The translations under genes were made by a program, and so were the position numbers. This document shows, piece after piece, positions 34,746 through 43,812 of a stretch of 64,000 nucleotides of DNA. Positions within the stretch are counted from its first letter, which is position 1. Each line of letters starts with the position of its first letter. The notes beneath the pieces are model-generated. The model worked only from the letters and a program-made list of their open reading frames with translations. It had not been told where the DNA came from and made no database searches. The DNA comes from Clostridia bacterium (GTDB taxonomy: Bacteria > Bacillota > Clostridia > UBA1381 > UBA9506): contig JAFQAZ010000002.1 of the NCBI GenBank assembly GCA_017416855.1, positions 110,321 to 174,320 on the forward strand. The letters are read 5' to 3'.

Positions 34746-35269
34746 TGCTTGATAAAAAAGGAAAGCTGTTCGGCAAGATCAGCATTGTAGATATTTTAGT
34801 TGTTGTTATGATTTTGGTTATGATGGCCGGCGCTTTTGTCGTTTGGCAAAAGATTAACAGCAACGCTGTGTTAACTGAAAACAAAAGTATCGTTCAAAAC
34901 AGTAGTCTGGATTCTTTAGATGTGTCTATGCGCTTGAAATCTGTTCGCCAGATGACAATGGATGCCATTCATATTGATGACGATGTGTATATGAAAGACA
35001 CCGGTAAATATTTAGGTAAAGTTGTCAACATTTCTTCTGAGCCTGCCAAACAGTTGATTTTCGACACTAAGGGAAATCCTGTTATGGCCGAATCTCCGGA
35101 GCGTATGGATGTGATTCTGGTTGTGAGAGTGCCCGGTAAGCGTCTTCAGAACGGATTTTATACCGCAGATAATATTCAGCTTGTGTACAATTCTTCTTTT
35201 GAAATTGTTACGCCCACTATCCAGACAAATCCCATTATTGAAAATATAACAACAGTTACAGGTGAGTGA
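34745..35269 (+). CDS. DUF4330 family membrane-anchored protein (second copy)
   Basis: A 174-residue paralog of the preceding protein with the same layout: LDKKGKLFGKISIVDI before a membrane helix (residues 16-37), then the extracytoplasmic domain with LKSVRQMTMDAIHIDDDVYMKDTGKYLGKVVNI. The two copies share the D-x-K-G-x-L-F-G-K-I start but have diverged strongly afterwards. They may form a heteromeric complex; that is inference. Confidence 0.82.
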   Translation: MLDKKGKLFGKISIVDILVVVMILVMMAGAFVVWQKINSNAVLTENKSIVQNSSLDSLDVSMRLKSVRQMTMDAIHIDDDVYMKDTGKYLGKVVNISSEPAKQLIFDTKGNPVMAESPERMDVILVVRVPGKRLQNGFYTADNIQLVYNSSFEIVTPTIQTNPIIENITTVTGE

Positions 35270-35275
35270 TTCATT

Positions 35276-36088
35276 ATGCAGACATCTATTTCCAGATTAA
35301 AAAATGCGAAACGCATTGTTATAAAGGTTGGCACCTCTACCCTGACCTACAGCACCGGTCGGATTCATCTGCGCCGGATTGAGCTTCTGGCCCGTACCCT
35401 TTCTGATTTATGCCATGAAGGCCGGGAAATCGTTTTGGTAACAAGTGGGGCTGTTGGTGTTGGCATGAGCAAAATCGGCCTTTCCGAAAAGCCGAAAACC
35501 ACCCGTGAAAAGCAGGCGACCTCTGCCATTGGACAAAGTGAACTGATGAGTATTTATGGCAAGCTGTTCAGCGAATATGGTTGTGATGTGGCCCAGATTT
35601 TGTTGACTAAAGATGTTATTGAAAACGAACAGAGAAAACAAAATGCCATAACCACCTTCAATACTCTGCTGGAATGGGGAATTGTTCCGATTGTAAATGA
35701 AAACGATGCCATTTCTTCGGAAGAAATTGAATTTGGCGATAACGATACCTTATCAGCCATGGTTGCTACATTAATCAACGCTGATTTGTTGATTATTCTT
35801 TCTGATATCGACGGTCTCTATAGTGCGGACCCTCATAAATCGGAGGATGCTCGTTTAATTGATGAGATAGACGAAGTAACTGACGAACTATTCAAAATTG
35901 CCGGTTCTGCCGGAACAAACCGCGGAACAGGCGGTATGCATACCAAATTAATTGCCGCAAAAAAAGCAACAGAAGCCGGCATTAATATGGTCATCACCAA
36001 TGGACAAAAGCCTTCTGTTATTTATGATATTTTAGAAGGCAAACAAACCGGTACCCTGTTTAAAGGACAGATTAAAACAACAAATTGA
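35276..36088 (+). CDS. proB: Glutamate 5-kinase
   Basis: First enzyme of proline synthesis, phosphorylating glutamate. The 270 residues hold the amino acid kinase domain: RIVIKVGTSTLTY, VTSGAVGVGMSKIGL, IPIVNENDAIS (with Val in place of the second Ile), FGDNDTLSAMVATLINADLLIILSDIDGLY and GTGGMHTKLIAAKKATEAGI. The C-terminal PUA domain present in longer ProB proteins is absent, as in some Firmicutes. It lies ten bases before proA in the same operon. Confidence 0.95.
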   Translation: MQTSISRLKNAKRIVIKVGTSTLTYSTGRIHLRRIELLARTLSDLCHEGREIVLVTSGAVGVGMSKIGLSEKPKTTREKQATSAIGQSELMSIYGKLFSEYGCDVAQILLTKDVIENEQRKQNAITTFNTLLEWGIVPIVNENDAISSEEIEFGDNDTLSAMVATLINADLLIILSDIDGLYSADPHKSEDARLIDEIDEVTDELFKIAGSAGTNRGTGGMHTKLIAAKKATEAGINMVITNGQKPSVIYDILEGKQTGTLFKGQIKTTN

Positions 36089-36098
36089 GGAGATACAT

Positions 36099-37337
36099 AT
36101 GCTGCAAGAATTAGGCAAAAAAGCAAAACAGGCAAGCTATCAGTTAATGACGATCGCTCCTGCAGTTAAATCCAAAGGTTTATTAGCCGTTGCAGAAGCT
36201 CTCAGGCTGCAAACCGACCGGATATTGGAAGAAAACAAAAAGGATGTGGACACCCTCTGCCAAAAAGGCGGGAGCAAAGCATTAATTGACCGTTTAACCC
36301 TGACGAAAGACCGCATTTTAGATATGGCCAAAGGTGTGGAAACTGTTGAGTCGCTCCCCGACCCCATCGGTGAAGTCACCGGAATGACAAAACGCCCCAA
36401 TGGGTTGGTGATTGGTACAAAACGTGTGCCGTTAGGTGTGATCGGTATTATCTACGAGGCTCGCCCCAATGTTACAGTGGATGCGGCTGTTCTCTGTCTG
36501 AAGACTTCTAACGCCTGCATTCTTCGCGGTGGCAGCGAAGCCATTCACTCCAATTCTGTTTTAGTGGATATTATGACTGAAGCTTTGGAAAATGCCGGTT
36601 TTCCTGCAGGCTCCCTGCAGTTGGTTCGGGATACTTCCCGGGAAACCGCCCGTGAACTGATGCGTCTTTCTGAATATTTAGATGTCCTGATTCCCCGCGG
36701 CGGCAAAGGATTAATTTCTACTGTCGTAGAAAATGCAACCGTTCCGGTTATTGAAACCGGCACAGGTAACTGCCATATTTACGTTGAAAAATCAGCTGAT
36801 TTCGAAATGGCTAAAAATATAACCGTCAACGCTAAAACCAGTCGTCCTGCGGTATGCAACGCCGCTGAATCCCTGCTGGTGGATGAAGCTGTTGCTAAAG
36901 ATGTTCTCCCTCTCATCGCTGAAGCTTTACAGCCCTTTCATGTAGAAATTCGCGGTTGTGAGAAAACCCTGAGCATTTTACCCGGCGCAAACCGGGCAAC
37001 AGAAGAAGATTTCTATACTGAATATAACGATTATATTTTATCTGTTAAGGTTGTTTCCGGTATCACGGAAGCTATCGCTCACATTAACGAACACGGCACC
37101 AGACATTCTGAAGCTATTATAACAACTGATTATAATATGGCAAATCGCTTTTTAGATGAAATTGATGCCGCTGCTGTTTATGTGAACGCTTCTACCCGCT
37201 TTACAGACGGCAACGAGTTCGGTTACGGTGCAGAAATCGGCATCAGTACTCAAAAGCTTCACGCCCGTGGTCCTATGGGATTGACACAGCTCACATCCAC
37301 AAAACACATCATTTACGGAAACGGTCAGATCAGATAA
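36099..37337 (+). CDS. proA: Gamma-glutamyl phosphate reductase
   Basis: NADPH-dependent enzyme reducing gamma-glutamyl phosphate to glutamate semialdehyde, second step of proline synthesis. The 412 residues contain VPLGVIGIIYEARPNVTVDAA, LRGGSEAIHSN, the catalytic cysteine in RPAVCNAAESLLVD, and the GTRHSEAIIT and RFTDGNEFGYGAEIGISTQKLHARGPMGL blocks. Length and motifs are typical. It directly follows proB. Confidence 0.96.
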   Translation: MLQELGKKAKQASYQLMTIAPAVKSKGLLAVAEALRLQTDRILEENKKDVDTLCQKGGSKALIDRLTLTKDRILDMAKGVETVESLPDPIGEVTGMTKRPNGLVIGTKRVPLGVIGIIYEARPNVTVDAAVLCLKTSNACILRGGSEAIHSNSVLVDIMTEALENAGFPAGSLQLVRDTSRETARELMRLSEYLDVLIPRGGKGLISTVVENATVPVIETGTGNCHIYVEKSADFEMAKNITVNAKTSRPAVCNAAESLLVDEAVAKDVLPLIAEALQPFHVEIRGCEKTLSILPGANRATEEDFYTEYNDYILSVKVVSGITEAIAHINEHGTRHSEAIITTDYNMANRFLDEIDAAAVYVNASTRFTDGNEFGYGAEIGISTQKLHARGPMGLTQLTSTKHIIYGNGQIR

Positions 37338-37360
37338 ACAAGCATAAAGGATGACAAAAG

Positions 37361-38194
37361 ATGATTAAAACGGAACATTTGCGGTACGCTTACCAAACCG
37401 ATACGGAAGAAACAATTAAATTTGTGTTAGATGATGTGAACCTGACCGTCAACAAAGGCGAATTTGTTGCCGTTTTAGGCCATAATGGTTGCGGTAAGTC
37501 TACCCTAGCCAAGCATTTTAACGGTTTACTCCTTCCTTCCGGCGGTATGGTCTACATTAATGGCATGAATACAAAACAAGAAGACTTATATCAGGAAATC
37601 CGCAAAAATGTGGGTATGGTTTTTCAGAATCCTGATAACCAGATTGTTGCCACCGTGGTGGAAGAGGATGTGGCTTTTGCACCTGAAAACTTAGGCGTAC
37701 CTTCTGATGAAATCCGTCATCGTGTGGATGAAGCTTTAAAGACAGTTGGTATGTATGAGCTGCGTCTCCATGCGCCGCATTTGTTATCCGGTGGCCAGAA
37801 ACAGCGTGTTGCCATTGCCGGTGCCATTGCAATGGAACCGGAATGCATTGTGTTCGATGAACCCACCGCTATGCTGGATCCAAAGGGCAGAAGCGAAGTC
37901 ATTGAAACCATGCTGAAGCTGAAAAACGAAAAAAATATGACTGTTGTACTCATTACCCACTATATGGAAGAGGCAGCCCGGGCTGACCGCGTGGTAGTGA
38001 TGGATAGAGGCAAGATTCTGCGGGATGATACCCCGAAAAATATTTTTTCTGAGGTCAAATTTTTAAAAGGGTTAGGCCTGGATGTCCCACAGGTAACAGA
38101 ACTATGTTACCTACTCGCCAAAGCCGGCATTCCTGTTCCGCAGGATGTGCTGACCGTTGAAGAATGTGCAGATGCCTTGATGCAGCTGCTATAA
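37361..38194 (+). CDS. ecfA1: Energy-coupling factor transporter ATPase EcfA1
   Basis: ATP-binding subunit of an ECF module that powers uptake of vitamins or metals through interchangeable S components. The 277 residues show Walker A GHNGCGKST, Q-loop VFQNPDNQIV, signature LSGGQKQRVAIAGAIA, Walker B CIVFDEPTAMLDP and the H-loop ITHYME. It pairs with ecfA2 and ecfT downstream, as in most Firmicutes. No S component is encoded in the window. Confidence 0.95.
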   Translation: MIKTEHLRYAYQTDTEETIKFVLDDVNLTVNKGEFVAVLGHNGCGKSTLAKHFNGLLLPSGGMVYINGMNTKQEDLYQEIRKNVGMVFQNPDNQIVATVVEEDVAFAPENLGVPSDEIRHRVDEALKTVGMYELRLHAPHLLSGGQKQRVAIAGAIAMEPECIVFDEPTAMLDPKGRSEVIETMLKLKNEKNMTVVLITHYMEEAARADRVVVMDRGKILRDDTPKNIFSEVKFLKGLGLDVPQVTELCYLLAKAGIPVPQDVLTVEECADALMQLL

Positions 38195-38224
38195 TTGATT
38201 TCACTTTTGAATGGAGCAATAAAA

Positions 38225-39106
38225 ATGGCTATTCAGATTTCTGACTTGAATTATATTTATATGGCAGGCAGCCCTTTTGAAAAGCTGGCTCTGCACGATG
38301 TGAACCTGACTATTAACGACGGTGAGTTTATTGGTATTATTGGTCACACCGGTTCCGGAAAATCCACTTTGATTCAGCACTTAAACGGCTTGCTAAAGCC
38401 TTCTTCCGGCACCATTACCATTGGTGATACCGTTATTACAGATAAAAAGGCAGATATGAAGGCTCTGCGCCAGAAAGTCGGTCTTGTTTTTCAGTACCCT
38501 GAACATCAGTTGTTTGAAGAAACAGTTTATAAAGATATTGCCTATGGTCCTAAAAACATGGGGCTTTCGCAGGATGAAATTGACGAACGGGTTCGGGAGG
38601 CTATGAACTATGTAGGCCTTTCAGAAAAGTATATGAATCGTTCACCCTTTGAGCTGTCCGGCGGTCAAAAACGCCGTGTTGCCATTGCCGGCGTACTGGC
38701 AATGCGCCCGGAGGTTTTAATTTTAGATGAACCCGCCGCCGGGTTGGACCCAGCCGGTCGTGAAGAAATTTTAACTCAGATACGCGCCTTATATTTAGAG
38801 CGGAAAATGACGGTTTTGTTTGTTTCTCACTCTATGGAAGATGTTGCCCGCACAGCTGGACGTATTATTGTTATGAATAAAGGCACTGTAGCAATGGATG
38901 GCAAACCCTCCGAAATTTTTTCAAGAGCAAAAGAACTGCGGGAAATGGGACTGGATGTTCCCCAGATAACCCGTTTAATTGACGAGCTTCGTGCCCGTGG
39001 CGTTGCCATTGATAACAGCATTTATACCTTAGAGCGTGCCAAGGCTACTCTCCAGATGCTGATAGCCAAGAAAGAAAAGAAAGAACAGGGGGATGCAACA
39101 TGCTGA
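38225..39106 (+). CDS. ecfA2: Energy-coupling factor transporter ATPase EcfA2
   Basis: Second ATPase of the ECF module, 293 residues, with Walker A GHTGSGKST, Q-loop VFQYPEHQLFEETV, signature LSGGQKRRVAIAGVLA, Walker B VLILDEPAAGLDP and VSHSME. The ATG at 38225 gives the usual start MAIQISDLNYIY behind GGAGCAATAAAA; an in-frame start at 38195 touches the ecfA1 stop and lacks a ribosome site. It overlaps ecfT by seven bases. Confidence 0.95.
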   Translation: MAIQISDLNYIYMAGSPFEKLALHDVNLTINDGEFIGIIGHTGSGKSTLIQHLNGLLKPSSGTITIGDTVITDKKADMKALRQKVGLVFQYPEHQLFEETVYKDIAYGPKNMGLSQDEIDERVREAMNYVGLSEKYMNRSPFELSGGQKRRVAIAGVLAMRPEVLILDEPAAGLDPAGREEILTQIRALYLERKMTVLFVSHSMEDVARTAGRIIVMNKGTVAMDGKPSEIFSRAKELREMGLDVPQITRLIDELRARGVAIDNSIYTLERAKATLQMLIAKKEKKEQGDATC

Positions 39107-39903
39107 AAGATATTACATTAGGCCAGTATTTCCCCATTGAATCCCCTATGCACCGTATGGATCCCCGAAGCAAAATTGTTTTGCTGATTTTTATGATTGT
39201 GGCTATTTTTATAGCTGACAATCCCATTACCTATGCTTTGGTTACGGTGTTTACACTTTTGATTATTCTGCTTTCAAAAGTGCCCATTATGATGTATATC
39301 AAAGGTCTTAAACCCATTTTATTCGTGATTATTTTCACTGCTGTTTTAAATGTGTTTCTGACACCCGGTACAAAAATCGACCTGTGGGGCTATACCACAC
39401 CTATGACCTGGGAAGGACTCATTTTAGCAGGCAAAATGGCACTTCGTTTAATTCTTTTAATCATTGCCAGCTCTGCATTAACCTACACCACCTCCCCAAT
39501 CATATTAACGGATGGTATTGAAAAATTGTTAAAGCCCCTTTCTTATTTAAAAGTACCAACCTATGAACTGGCTATGATGATGAGCATTGCCATTCGGTTT
39601 ATTCCCACCTTAATTGAAGAAACCGAAAAAATTACCAAAGCACAACAAGCCCGTGGTGCCGACTTTGATTCCGGTTCCATTTTCAAACGGATCAAAGCTC
39701 TGGCTCCGATGCTGGTGCCACTCTTTGTCAGTGCCTTCCGTCGTGCCGACGAGCTGGCCGTTGCAATGGAAAGCAGATGCTATCAGGGCGGCGAACACCG
39801 CACCCGGTTAAGGGAAATCCATTTTAAGGGGATCGACTTGATTGCCGTGTTGGTTTTCGTATTGTTTTTTGCCGCTATAATTGTTTTAGGCATTTTATTC
39901 TAA
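39100..39903 (+). CDS. ecfT: Energy-coupling factor transporter transmembrane protein EcfT
   Basis: Membrane scaffold linking the ATPases to S components. The 267 residues begin with GQYFPIESPMHRMDPRSKIVLL, have four to five hydrophobic helices, and carry two coupling-helix motifs for the ATPases: AQQARGADFDSG and RADELAVAMESRCYQGG. Substrate choice depends on S components encoded elsewhere. Confidence 0.95.
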   Translation: MLKDITLGQYFPIESPMHRMDPRSKIVLLIFMIVAIFIADNPITYALVTVFTLLIILLSKVPIMMYIKGLKPILFVIIFTAVLNVFLTPGTKIDLWGYTTPMTWEGLILAGKMALRLILLIIASSALTYTTSPIILTDGIEKLLKPLSYLKVPTYELAMMMSIAIRFIPTLIEETEKITKAQQARGADFDSGSIFKRIKALAPMLVPLFVSAFRRADELAVAMESRCYQGGEHRTRLREIHFKGIDLIAVLVFVLFFAAIIVLGILF

Positions 39904-39925
39904 TGCAGAAAGGCCGAACCGAGCT

Positions 39926-40663
39926 ATGAATTACAAATTACGTCTTATGTACGACGGTACCAATTATGCCGGTTGGCAGCGGCAGGAAAACGCCAGAACC
40001 ATTCAGGGGGAACTGGAAAAAGCCCTGGCCGTGATTCTCCGGCAGCCGATAACACTCACCGGTGTCAGCCGTACTGATGCCGGCGTACATGCTGCTGATT
40101 TTACTGCTAATTTTCATATTGATTCTACTATAGAAACCTTTAAGCTTTGCCGCGGGGCTAATGCGCTGTTACCGCCGGATATCCGTGTAACAGACGCTGT
40201 TCCCTGCTCTGAGGACTTCAGCTCACGGTTTGATGCAGTTAAAAAAACATACATCTACCGCATCGACTGTTCTCCTTACGGCAATGCTTTTTATCGCAAT
40301 TTCGCCTGGCATCATCCTGTTCCTCTGGACGTTGAAAAAATGCAAACAGCTGCCAGCCATTTCCTCGGCAACCACGATTTTTCAGGATTTATGGCCCAAG
40401 GCGGCAGCTCGAAAACCTTTACCCGGCATATTATGGAATCTGAAATTTCCCGTCAGGGTGATTTAATTGAATACCGTATCACCGGAAACGGCTTCCTATA
40501 TAATATGGTCCGGATTATCACCGGCACCTTAGTATGGGTTGGCCGGAACAAAATACAGTCTGAGGATATCCCGGCTTTAATTCTCTCAAAAGACAGAACC
40601 CGCGCCGGCATGACAGCACCTGCCAAAGGGCTGATGCTTATGCAGGCCTACTACAACGAATAA
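39926..40663 (+). CDS. truA: tRNA pseudouridine(38-40) synthase TruA
   Basis: Modifies U38-U40 in the anticodon arm of tRNAs. The 245 residues contain YDGTNYAGWQRQ, the catalytic D51 in GVSRTDAGVHA, RFDAVKKTYIYRI and the C-terminal GNGFLYNMVRIITGTLVWVGR. It sits in its usual place after ecfT; the rplM-rpsI pair often found next is absent. Confidence 0.95.
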   Translation: MNYKLRLMYDGTNYAGWQRQENARTIQGELEKALAVILRQPITLTGVSRTDAGVHAADFTANFHIDSTIETFKLCRGANALLPPDIRVTDAVPCSEDFSSRFDAVKKTYIYRIDCSPYGNAFYRNFAWHHPVPLDVEKMQTAASHFLGNHDFSGFMAQGGSSKTFTRHIMESEISRQGDLIEYRITGNGFLYNMVRIITGTLVWVGRNKIQSEDIPALILSKDRTRAGMTAPAKGLMLMQAYYNE

Positions 40664-40683
40664 ACCGCTAAGGAGTGAGTTTT

Positions 40684-41832
40684 ATGCGTTCCCCCATGTT
40701 TTATAAACCGAAAATATCCCATCGTATTTTATGGGCTGTTATCATTACCTTTATAGCCCTTGCTCTTATTTTTGGCGCTGTTTTCCTGGCCCGTTGGTAC
40801 TTCGGCAACAAACAGGAAGTGCAAGTCAGTGAAAATCCTAGCGTCACACCCCTGAGCTTTGAATTGGAACCCGGCATTCACTACGAAAACACCGTCAGCA
40901 ACAGTGCCTTATTTCTCTATAGTGCCGAGAACACTAAAATAGTCAATACAAATGGCGATTTAATAGAAGAAATCTCTCTGAAAATGTCTCATCCCACTAC
41001 AAGCGTTAAAGGAGATTACACGCTGTTTTACGATATGGGTGGACGAAACATCCTCGTATTTAATAAAACCAAGCAGGTATCCACCTTTTCTTTGGAGGAA
41101 AGCATTGTGTTAGCCTCTGTTAACGAGCATGGCTATGCTGTTATCGTCACCAAAGGCACCCAGCATAAGTGCTCTGTTTCTGTTTACACACCAGACGGCG
41201 AAGAGGTTTTTAAATGGAATTCCGGTAATCTTTCTGTTGTAGGTGCTGATATTGCCAACAACAATAAAGACATTACGGTTTCTGCCATCAATACAGATGA
41301 AGGCAATGTTAAAACCCATATTATTATGTTTAATATTGCAAAAGAAAAACCCTTTACCAATGATCTATATGATAAAGAAATGTACTCAATCATCCGTTAC
41401 AGTAGCGGCTATGTTTATTGCATTGGCAGTAACAAAACCCGCATATATAACAGTTATGGAAAATCCATCGGTGAGATTCCTTACGAAGACCGCGAACTAC
41501 TCCAATATGCTCTTGCAGACGATTTGCTGATTCTGGCCTTCTCCGGCTCTTCCGATTCTCCGGGAGCCACTGTTGAAATCAAATCCTATAATCACAACGG
41601 TAACGAAACCGGCAGTTTTTCCTGTTCTCAAAGCTTTGAGTTCTTAAGTGTTAAAGGCAACACCATTGTGTTAAACAACGGCAGAACCATTTCTGTTTTA
41701 GACAGTCATTGCCAGGAAAAGCGTCAGCTTAACCTGGGACTTGATTTACTGGATTTTGACTTCTTCGGCAATCAGAACAAGGGAGTTGGCATTACCGCTG
41801 CAGGCGCTGTTTTAATTCAGTTAAACTCTTAA
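40684..41832 (+). CDS. DUF5711 family membrane-anchored protein
   Basis: A 382-residue protein with a basic N-terminus, one membrane helix (about residues 14-37) and a large outer domain built of repeating beta segments resembling a beta-propeller (SALFLYSAENTKIVNTNGDLIEE, NILVFNKTKQV, VSVYTPDGEEVFKWN, KTRIYNSYGKSIGE). This matches the DUF5711 type of Clostridia; function unknown. The ATG at 40684 lies eight bases after AAGGAG; a GTG at 40675 overlaps the site. It is followed by the CvpA family gene in the same array. Confidence 0.8.
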   Translation: MRSPMFYKPKISHRILWAVIITFIALALIFGAVFLARWYFGNKQEVQVSENPSVTPLSFELEPGIHYENTVSNSALFLYSAENTKIVNTNGDLIEEISLKMSHPTTSVKGDYTLFYDMGGRNILVFNKTKQVSTFSLEESIVLASVNEHGYAVIVTKGTQHKCSVSVYTPDGEEVFKWNSGNLSVVGADIANNNKDITVSAINTDEGNVKTHIIMFNIAKEKPFTNDLYDKEMYSIIRYSSGYVYCIGSNKTRIYNSYGKSIGEIPYEDRELLQYALADDLLILAFSGSSDSPGATVEIKSYNHNGNETGSFSCSQSFEFLSVKGNTIVLNNGRTISVLDSHCQEKRQLNLGLDLLDFDFFGNQNKGVGITAAGAVLIQLNS

Positions 41833-41849
41833 TTAAAGGATGTAAGCCT

Positions 41850-42497
41850 ATGAATATGATTGATTTAATCGCTATTTTGGTTATTATAGCCTCTGTGCTG
41901 ATTGGTGCAAAGAGAGGTTTTGTTAAATCGGTTTTCAGTTTCGGTTCATTAATTATCTCCTTACTGTTGGCCCTCACCTTATATCCTGTTGTGACGGATT
42001 GCTTAGAAGGAAGCTTTGTGGATAAGTTTGTTCACGAAAGTGCCTATGCGCTTTTTGATGCACAAACAGCAAATGGAAGCACCACCGCAGAAGCCGGTGC
42101 CAATAGCTCTCTCCCTGAAGGCTTACAAGCCATCATCAACAAAACCATATCAAATGCCGCAGAAGCCACAAAAGAAGTTCTGGCTGAAACGGTTGCTTCT
42201 CTTGCCTTAAAAATTCTGGGGGTTTTAATTGTATTCTTCTTGTCAAAAATTCTTCTTTGGATTATTTCCTTAATTTTTGACCTGGTTTCCAAGCTACCCA
42301 TTATCCGTACCTTAAATAAGCTAATGGGTGGAGCAATCGGTGCCTTTTACGGTGTTTTAATTCTGTACGTTATCCTGGCATTGCTTGCCTTTGCCTCAGC
42401 AACACAAACTTTACAGAAACCCATTCAGATGGTAAACGACTCAGCGATTGTATCCGTTATGTATAATCAAAATATTTTACTGAGTTTCTTAAAATAA
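41850..42497 (+). CDS. CvpA family membrane protein
   Basis: A 215-residue membrane protein of the CvpA (colicin V production) family. It has the conserved start IDLIAILVIIASVLIGAKRGFVKSVFSFGSLI, a polar central section with Ser/Thr/Glu, and two C-terminal helices around KLPIIRTLNKLMGGAIGAFYGVLILYVI. Family members affect envelope integrity in other bacteria; the mechanism is unknown. Start at 41850 follows AAAGGATG; the next Met at codon 3 is an alternative. Confidence 0.88.
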   Translation: MNMIDLIAILVIIASVLIGAKRGFVKSVFSFGSLIISLLLALTLYPVVTDCLEGSFVDKFVHESAYALFDAQTANGSTTAEAGANSSLPEGLQAIINKTISNAAEATKEVLAETVASLALKILGVLIVFFLSKILLWIISLIFDLVSKLPIIRTLNKLMGGAIGAFYGVLILYVILALLAFASATQTLQKPIQMVNDSAIVSVMYNQNILLSFLK

Positions 42498-42518
42498 AAA
42501 CGAAAGGTATGAACTAAT

Positions 42519-43181
42519 ATGCAAATTGCAATTGATGGTCCCGGCGGTGCCGGAAAAAGTACCCTTTCTAAATTATTGGCTAAAAAACTGGGCTTTGTGT
42601 ATATTGATACCGGTGCTATGTATCGTGCGGCAGGGCTTGCCTGTCTGCGACAAAATGTTGTCATCAGAGAGGAAACAGATAAAGCTGTTTCCGTTGTCGA
42701 AGGCACCGAAATTGACTTAACCGTATCGGAAGAAGGTCAGCGTATTTTCTTAAACGGCGAAGACGTCACCGGTCTTATTCGCACACCGGAGGTTTCTATG
42801 GCCGCCTCTGATGTATCAGCCATTCCCGCTGTTCGTTTGCGTCTGGTGGCTCTGCAGAGACAACTGGCCAGCACCCGTGATGTCATTATGGATGGCCGGG
42901 ATATTGGCACCTATGTTCTTCCCGATGCCCCCATTAAAATCTTTTTAACCGCCTCTTCAGATGAGCGTGCCCGCCGTCGGTTTATCGAGCTGAAGGAACG
43001 AGGCGAAAATTGTACTTTCGAGGCCGTTTTAGCTGAGCTTGAGGAACGGGATAAAAACGACTCTACCCGTGCATTCGCGCCCTTAAAACCGGCTGAAGAC
43101 AGCATTATTGTAGACACCACAGAGCTGAATTTTGAAGAATCTCTGGCTCGACTTTATGACATTATTCAAGAAAGGTTATGA
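42519..43181 (+). CDS. cmk: Cytidylate kinase
   Basis: Phosphorylates CMP and dCMP. The 220 residues start QIAIDGPGGAGKSTLSKLLAKKLGFVYIDTGAMYRA with the P-loop at about residues 7-15, and include MDGRDIGTYVLPDAPIKIFLTAS and the RD-rich lid ERARRRFIELKERGE. It precedes plsC and ispH-rpsA, a typical Clostridia order. Confidence 0.95.
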   Translation: MQIAIDGPGGAGKSTLSKLLAKKLGFVYIDTGAMYRAAGLACLRQNVVIREETDKAVSVVEGTEIDLTVSEEGQRIFLNGEDVTGLIRTPEVSMAASDVSAIPAVRLRLVALQRQLASTRDVIMDGRDIGTYVLPDAPIKIFLTASSDERARRRFIELKERGENCTFEAVLAELEERDKNDSTRAFAPLKPAEDSIIVDTTELNFEESLARLYDIIQERL

Positions 43182-43185
43182 TGGA

Positions 43186-43812
43186 ATGCTCTTCCGTTTC
43201 GTTTTAGCATTAGTAAGAGGTTTTTTACATATCATTTTCCGTTTGCGGATACATGGCAAAGAAAATTTGCCTGCAGAGGGCGCTGTGATTGTGGCTTTGA
43301 ACCATAAAAGCAACTGGGATGCCGTGCTGGCCATTACCCACATGCCCCGCAAACTGAATTTTATGGCGAAAAAGGAATTGTTCCGCTACCCTGTTTTAAA
43401 AAGTATTTTAAAATGGGCAGGCGCCTTCCCTGTTGACAGAGAGTCCTCTGGTCTGAGCGCCATCAAAACAGCCCTTTCTATTCTGCGTTCCGGTCAGGTA
43501 ATGGCTATGTTCCCCGAAGGCCGCCGCGTAATGAAGGATCAGGAACACACCGCCAAGGCCGGCGTGGCTATGATTGCCGAAAAAACCGGTGCTCCCATTG
43601 TGCCCGTTGCCATTTCCGGTCGTTACCGTTTGTTTGCTAAAATTAATTTATATATCGGTGAACCTATGCACGTTAAATCTCAGAACGGTGGAAAGCTAAC
43701 CGGTGAGGAATTGCAGCAAATCAGCGATGAGCTGCTTGCCAGAATTCTGTATATGGCCGGGGAACAGGATGCACCCGTACCAAAGGAGAATAACACATGG
43801 ACATTACAGTAG
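43186..43812 (+). CDS. plsC: 1-acyl-sn-glycerol-3-phosphate acyltransferase
   Basis: Membrane-associated acyltransferase that converts lysophosphatidic acid to phosphatidic acid. With start ATG 43186 it has 208 residues, a hydrophobic N-terminus, the H40-x4-D45 catalytic motif (NHKSNWD), and FPEGRR at 109-114 for phosphate binding. Earlier in-frame starts lie within cmk and lack ribosome sites; the chosen one is ten bases after AAAGG. It overlaps ispH-rpsA by 16 bases. Confidence 0.9.
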   Translation: MLFRFVLALVRGFLHIIFRLRIHGKENLPAEGAVIVALNHKSNWDAVLAITHMPRKLNFMAKKELFRYPVLKSILKWAGAFPVDRESSGLSAIKTALSILRSGQVMAMFPEGRRVMKDQEHTAKAGVAMIAEKTGAPIVPVAISGRYRLFAKINLYIGEPMHVKSQNGGKLTGEELQQISDELLARILYMAGEQDAPVPKENNTWTLQ

